Assembly: GCA_022984795.1 (NCBI GenBank)
Contig: JALIHJ010000043.1
Location: 62,001 to 126,000, forward strand
Origin: Fabrea salina
Taxonomy: Eukaryota; Ciliophora; Heterotrichea; Heterotrichida; Fabreidae
Direction of reading: 5' to 3'
Length of the DNA stretch: 64,000 nt
In this document: piece by piece, positions 60,919 to 64,000 of the stretch
Numbering within the stretch: the stretch's first letter is position 1
Layout: each line of letters begins with the position of its first letter
The notes under the pieces: model-generated
The model's database searches: none
The model's input: only the letters and a program-made list of their open reading frames with translations
What the model was told of the DNA's origin: nothing
Made by a program: the position numbers and the translations under genes

Positions 60919-61863
60919 GTTATGAGATCTTTAATAAAGGCCAATGAATTGGCTTCGATGATTCAACAAAGAGTCCCGATGTATATACTCGATGCAGGCT
61001 GCTTGATTCCAGGAGTTCCCGGAAATAGTAAGGAAGAACACTTTAAAACTAGAATCCCTGGTGCTAAGTTTTTTGATGTGGATGACATCGTAGACAAGTC
61101 CTCAGACTTGCCTCACATGCTGCCTAGCAACGAAGACTTCAAAGAGTTCATGAAAAAGCTCAAAGTTAAGAAAGACAATAACTTGGTTGTGTGTTATGAT
61201 AGACTTGGGTGTATTTCTTCCCCAAGGGCTTGGTACACCTTTAAGGTTTTTGGCAGAGAAAACGTAGCCGTTTTGGATGGAGGTCTTCCTAAATGGCTAG
61301 AACTAAACTTGCCTACCGAGTCAGGCGAGTACGAAATCTACCAAGACACTTCTGCTGAAGAGGACTCTGAGTACAACTACTCCAAGGATGAGTCCAGAGT
61401 TAAGAACTTGGGGTACGTCAAGTTAATTTCATCTTTACTTTCCAGCCAAACTCCTCAGTCCCTTACTCAAATAGTAGACGCCAGGCCGCCTGCAAGGTTT
61501 GCAGGAGCTGTAGATGAGCCTAGACCTGGAGTCAGGCCCGGCAACGTGCCAGGATCTATCAATGTACCTTTCAAAAACCTTTTCAATAAAGACCAAACCT
61601 TCAAAACTCCTGAGGAGCTCAGAAAAGTTTACGAGGACTCAGGAGTGAATTTGGACCAAGACAGGCCTGTTGTGCACTTGTGCGGTTCAGGAGTAACTGC
61701 TTGCATAAACATTCTAGGAATGGAATTAACTGGAAAGTCAGGCAATTTACTTTATGACGGAAGTTGGACTGAGTATGGAAGTGTTATTGAAGAGGAGACT
61801 AGGCCCAACCCTAAAGCTATTCTTGAGAGAGCTTACGAAGAAGACCTTAAGAGGAAGCAGTAA
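60916..61863 (+). CDS. Sulfurtransferase, mercaptopyruvate/thiosulfate type (rhodanese tandem)
   Basis: A 315-residue protein with two rhodanese domains. The first (LIKANELA ... YILDAGCLIPG ... VVCYDRLG) is inactive; the second has active-site Cys256 in HLCGSGVTAC. A CGSGVT loop is the mercaptopyruvate sulfurtransferase (MST) form, rather than the CRKGVT of rhodanese. It moves sulfur from 3-mercaptopyruvate to thiols and so forms persulfide. The spacer is 4 bp from the divergent MGCC gene. The ETHE1-type enzyme at 29019 could use its product. There is no clear presequence; it is cytosolic or mitochondrial. Confidence 0.9.
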   Translation: MVMRSLIKANELASMIQQRVPMYILDAGCLIPGVPGNSKEEHFKTRIPGAKFFDVDDIVDKSSDLPHMLPSNEDFKEFMKKLKVKKDNNLVVCYDRLGCISSPRAWYTFKVFGRENVAVLDGGLPKWLELNLPTESGEYEIYQDTSAEEDSEYNYSKDESRVKNLGYVKLISSLLSSQTPQSLTQIVDARPPARFAGAVDEPRPGVRPGNVPGSINVPFKNLFNKDQTFKTPEELRKVYEDSGVNLDQDRPVVHLCGSGVTACINILGMELTGKSGNLLYDGSWTEYGSVIEEETRPNPKAILERAYEEDLKRKQ

Positions 61864-61877
61864 TACTTAATGAACAC

Positions 61878-62483
61878 TTAAAGTTTAGGGTCGCGGCCTT
61901 TTCTTTCACTACTTGAGTCAAATAGTTCCCAAGCAGGTCTTCCGTTTAGCAGTGGGTTTGGAAGAGTTTTGCTCATGGGTCCTATAGAGGAATACCCCTT
62001 TTCGTACAAAATGCAGTACTCTGAGTCAGTTTCTTTGATAAACTTCCAAATGTCTGTGTAACTCCAGTTGAGTAAAGGAAGCACTCTCATAAACTTGGGC
62101 CAGTTTGGTGTAGACTCTGCAAAAAACCCACTGGGGCACTGGGGGTCGCTTGACCTCTGGCCTAGAATAACAGCTTCGTAGCCCATGTCAACTAAGGTTT
62201 GCATTTCCTTCTTTATGTCTGAGCCCATCTCTAGAGTTTTAAGGTTGGTCTTGCGCAAACGAGATTCCACGAACTGGTTGAGTTCAGGAAAAGCATCTGT
62301 TTCTTTAAAGTAAACTACAGGAATGTCGAAGTTGAATCTTTCTATGAGTTCTAGAAGTACTGTGCAGTCTTTCCCGCCGTTGTAGCTTAAAACAACCTTG
62401 TTCGGGTAGAGCTGGCAAGCTGTTTCTAGCACCCTCACAGCTGGGTGAACTACTCTGTTGTAGAAACTTCCTAGTTGGTGCAT
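61878..62483 (-). CDS. FAD synthase (FMN adenylyltransferase, PAPS-reductase fold)
   Basis: A 201-residue protein with the PP-loop SYNGGKDCTVLLEL near residue 33 and the FAD synthase pattern ILGQRSSDPQC ... WPKFMRVLPLLNWSYTDIWKF ... CILYEKGYSSIG. It matches the C-terminal catalytic domain of human FLAD1 and yeast Fad1, without the N-terminal molybdopterin-binding part. It makes FAD from FMN and ATP. PAPS reductase was considered, but the C-terminal YCILYEKGYSSIG and absence of the ECGLH motif exclude it. It is 14 bp from the sulfurtransferase stop. Confidence 0.9.
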   Translation of the reverse strand: MHQLGSFYNRVVHPAVRVLETACQLYPNKVVLSYNGGKDCTVLLELIERFNFDIPVVYFKETDAFPELNQFVESRLRKTNLKTLEMGSDIKKEMQTLVDMGYEAVILGQRSSDPQCPSGFFAESTPNWPKFMRVLPLLNWSYTDIWKFIKETDSEYCILYEKGYSSIGPMSKTLPNPLLNGRPAWELFDSSSERKGRDPKL

Positions 62484-62510
62484 ATTACTGAATTTACTTA
62501 GTGCATTTAA

Positions 62511-63662
62511 TTAGTAGTCAGTGCTGGTTTCTCTTTGGGTTCTAACTAAGATGTTGCGTTCAGTCCTTGACTCTGAGTTTAACTCAGAAGTAAGTGATCT
62601 TAGTATATTGGTGTAGTGTGATAGGTCCATTGTTTCTAAGTTCTTAATTTGGGGAGCTTCAAAGGGGTTGAAGTGATCTACTTCTTCGATAGTAAAGGGA
62701 ACGCATATGTAGTTGGTGGAGGGGTGCACAGAAAAGGGTGCTTTTAACAAGTGGCCCATGTCTGTGCTAACGTTAGCATCTATCTTAGGAAACAAGTAGT
62801 CAAAGTGCACCTTCATAAGTACTTCTTCGAGTTTCTTAGGGTTGTTTTTATAGATTTCTTTAAGGTTAGCATTGAACTGTGACCAAGCTTGGTGACTGTC
62901 GCCACTAGGCAGCTCAGGAACCTGGAACTTACTTGAGTCTTGAGTAGGAATGTAACTTGATAGTTTTTCTCTGTGACTTTGGTGCTTAAAAAGGTCCATG
63001 TCACTCAAAATGATTTCTTCAAAGTGCTGCTTCAGAACTTCTTCGTAAACTTGCTTAAAAGGAGTTCTTGGCTTGGGTCCTGACTGGATGAACTTCACAA
63101 GCATAGTTCTTTTTCGGTTATTGAGTCTCCTAGCAGTTGAGTCGCTCACCCAGCCGTGAATTCCCCTTCTTCCTGAAAACACCCACAAAATGTTTCGAAA
63201 CCCGCAACTCCTAGTAAGTATGATCGAAAGACTCTTGCAGGCTACCACCATGAACTTCCAGCACTTGTGGCAAATGCTAGCGCCTGTGCACCCACAGTCC
63301 CTGAGCCCATCGTAGTCGTTCATGTCAACATCAAAAACTAACTCCCGTTCAAGGGGCTCGTTGCTTTGGCTGCCAGGTCCAAAAGCTTTTTTCCAGACCC
63401 CTCCTATGTCTATTTTTTGAGGAGTTATTTTCACTAGTTCATTTCTAAGTTCTTGTGGGTTCCCAAAGTTCTTGTGCCGGACGTATATGTCTTCTTTAAG
63501 GGTAAATGAAAACTCTCGGTTTGGAAAGCTGTTGAACTGGTGGGGGTCTCCTAAGTTGGGGTTTTTCATTTGGCAAAGCCACTTAGAAAGCTCCTCTGCA
63601 GGAAAGTGGTTTTGGTAGTAGCTCCTCAAGAGTTCTTCAGGTATGCCTTCAATTCCCGCCAT
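62511..63662 (-). CDS. PRIM1: DNA primase small (catalytic) subunit
   Basis: A 383-residue archaeo-eukaryotic primase. Catalytic acids are Asp111 and Asp113 in LVFDVDMNDYD, and a zinc site is seen in DCGCTGASICHKCW. FSGRRGIHGWVSD is the conserved nucleotide-binding segment. The protein is slightly shorter than human PRIM1 (420). It makes RNA primers with the large primase subunit and DNA polymerase alpha. It is preceded by TTATAATA before the ATG. The TRAF gene lies 20 bp upstream. Confidence 0.95.
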   Translation of the reverse strand: MAGIEGIPEELLRSYYQNHFPAEELSKWLCQMKNPNLGDPHQFNSFPNREFSFTLKEDIYVRHKNFGNPQELRNELVKITPQKIDIGGVWKKAFGPGSQSNEPLERELVFDVDMNDYDGLRDCGCTGASICHKCWKFMVVACKSLSIILTRSCGFRNILWVFSGRRGIHGWVSDSTARRLNNRKRTMLVKFIQSGPKPRTPFKQVYEEVLKQHFEEIILSDMDLFKHQSHREKLSSYIPTQDSSKFQVPELPSGDSHQAWSQFNANLKEIYKNNPKKLEEVLMKVHFDYLFPKIDANVSTDMGHLLKAPFSVHPSTNYICVPFTIEEVDHFNPFEAPQIKNLETMDLSHYTNILRSLTSELNSESRTERNILVRTQRETSTDY

Positions 63663-63682
63663 TATTATAATTAAGTTATGTA

Positions 63683-64000
63683 TCAGTTATTCTGGAAAAA
63701 GCCAATTACTTCATCCAGGTCCTCGATTTGGAGGCTTTCTCTATAGTAAGAGGAATCTTTGTCTTTCACAAGCCTTTTCAAACGACGCATTTCGCCTTGG
63801 AGGGTTTCAATGGCTTTATTCATCTGGGTGAAGCCTTGAACCATCATCAAGGAGTGGACCTGGGCGTTATCTTCTAGGTGTTTAGAGTAGTTTTTGCGCA
63901 CTACTTGCTCTGAACACCCTACACAGCAGTAAGCACAAGTCACTTCTTCTAGTTCACAGTCTTCAGCTCTGTGCTGTGCTTCGTCTCTGCGCAGCATGGA
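63683..64000 (-). CDS. TRAF-type zinc finger protein, C-terminal part (cut at window edge)
   Basis: 105 codons are visible and the frame stays open to the last base, so the gene continues beyond the window; the Met at 63997 is probably internal. The visible part has TRAF-like fingers (HRAEDCELEEVTCAYCCVGCSEQVVRKNYSKHLEDN), then a helix typical of TRAF-coiled segments (MMVQGFTQMNKAIETLQGEMRRL). It ends in TGA. A RING domain may lie further upstream, as in the gene at 37034. Confidence 0.8.
   Translation of the reverse strand, partial: SMLRRDEAQHRAEDCELEEVTCAYCCVGCSEQVVRKNYSKHLEDNAQVHSLMMVQGFTQMNKAIETLQGEMRRLKRLVKDKDSSYYRESLQIEDLDEVIGFFQNN

Noticed and set aside
61878-62483. PAPS reductase
   Set aside because: The PP-loop fold is shared, but the RSSDPQC and CILYEKGYSSIG segments match FAD synthase and the catalytic ECGLH of PAPS reductase is absent.
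1-64000. Transposons, virus-like elements, tRNA or rRNA genes, CRISPR
   Set aside because: No transposase, integrase, reverse transcriptase or capsid motif, no terminal repeats, no cloverleaf or rRNA signature was seen; the only arrays are coding repeats inside genes.

Overview
This window looks like macronuclear DNA of a heterotrich ciliate (the Stentor / Fabrea / Blepharisma group). Three genes are interrupted by GT...AG introns of exactly 15 nt (24781-24795, 33071-33085, 37943-37957), a size known from heterotrichs. The genetic code is standard: TAA ends most genes, TAG ends four (9531, 42575, 59657, 60396) and TGA ends four (14172, 40157, 59684, 63683), and none of the three is read through. 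That argues against Blepharisma (TGA = Trp) and most other ciliates. By eye the GC content is near 40 percent, higher than I recall for Stentor, so a compact standard-code relative such as Fabrea is a reasonable guess; I cannot prove genus.

I count 40 protein genes, one of them cut by the right edge, and one spliceosomal U4 snRNA gene at about 8462-8583. Gaps between coding regions add up to only about 2.2 kb of 64 kb, with a median near 27 bp. Some neighbours are separated by 2, 4, 5 or 8 bp, and one convergent pair shares stop-codon bases. Divergent start codons lie as little as 4 bp apart. The only long empty stretch is 42035-42574. I see no transposon, virus-like element, rRNA, tRNA or CRISPR array.

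Layout. 1-8.4 kb: AGC kinase, DDX19/Dbp5 helicase, an ABCC transporter split by a one-base frameshift, a UBE3A-like HECT ligase. 8.4-14.2 kb: U4 snRNA, an unknown gene, calcineurin A, a multidomain ubiquitin protease. 14.2-23 kb: unknown CaaX-ended protein, a TPR protein, tubulin cofactor A back to back with epsilon-tubulin, an LRR/coiled-coil protein, an LTA4H-like aminopeptidase. 23-31.6 kb: CABLES-like cyclin, a small coiled-coil gene, septin, ABHD4/5-like hydrolase, XRN2, persulfide dioxygenase, NOP10, a membrane-anchored repeat protein. 31.7-42 kb: a large mitochondrial-type protein, a Ubl/coilin-like basic protein, alanine aminotransferase, RING-TRAF zinc finger protein, NUP93/NIC96, a small basic protein, lysine-ketoglutarate reductase. 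42.5-58.3 kb: WD40 protein, coiled-coil/TPR protein, an 11.8-kb HECT ligase gene, a second AGC kinase. 58.3-64 kb: SAM-plus-cyclin-Y protein, an acidic small protein, a DIX-domain protein, an MGCC (acylated) protein, mercaptopyruvate sulfurtransferase, FAD synthase, primase small subunit, and a partial TRAF zinc finger gene.

The genes are mostly housekeeping and cell-structure genes with no operon logic. Three links deserve notice: cofactor A and epsilon-tubulin share a 22-bp divergent spacer; two enzymes of mitochondrial sulfide/persulfide metabolism (ETHE1 type and MST) occur in the same window; and a cyclin-Y-like gene lies one gene away from a stand-alone DIX gene. The most unusual features are the near absence of promoter space, with an A/T-only TATAA/TAATA-like element touching most start codons, and the SAM-cyclin and DIX proteins.
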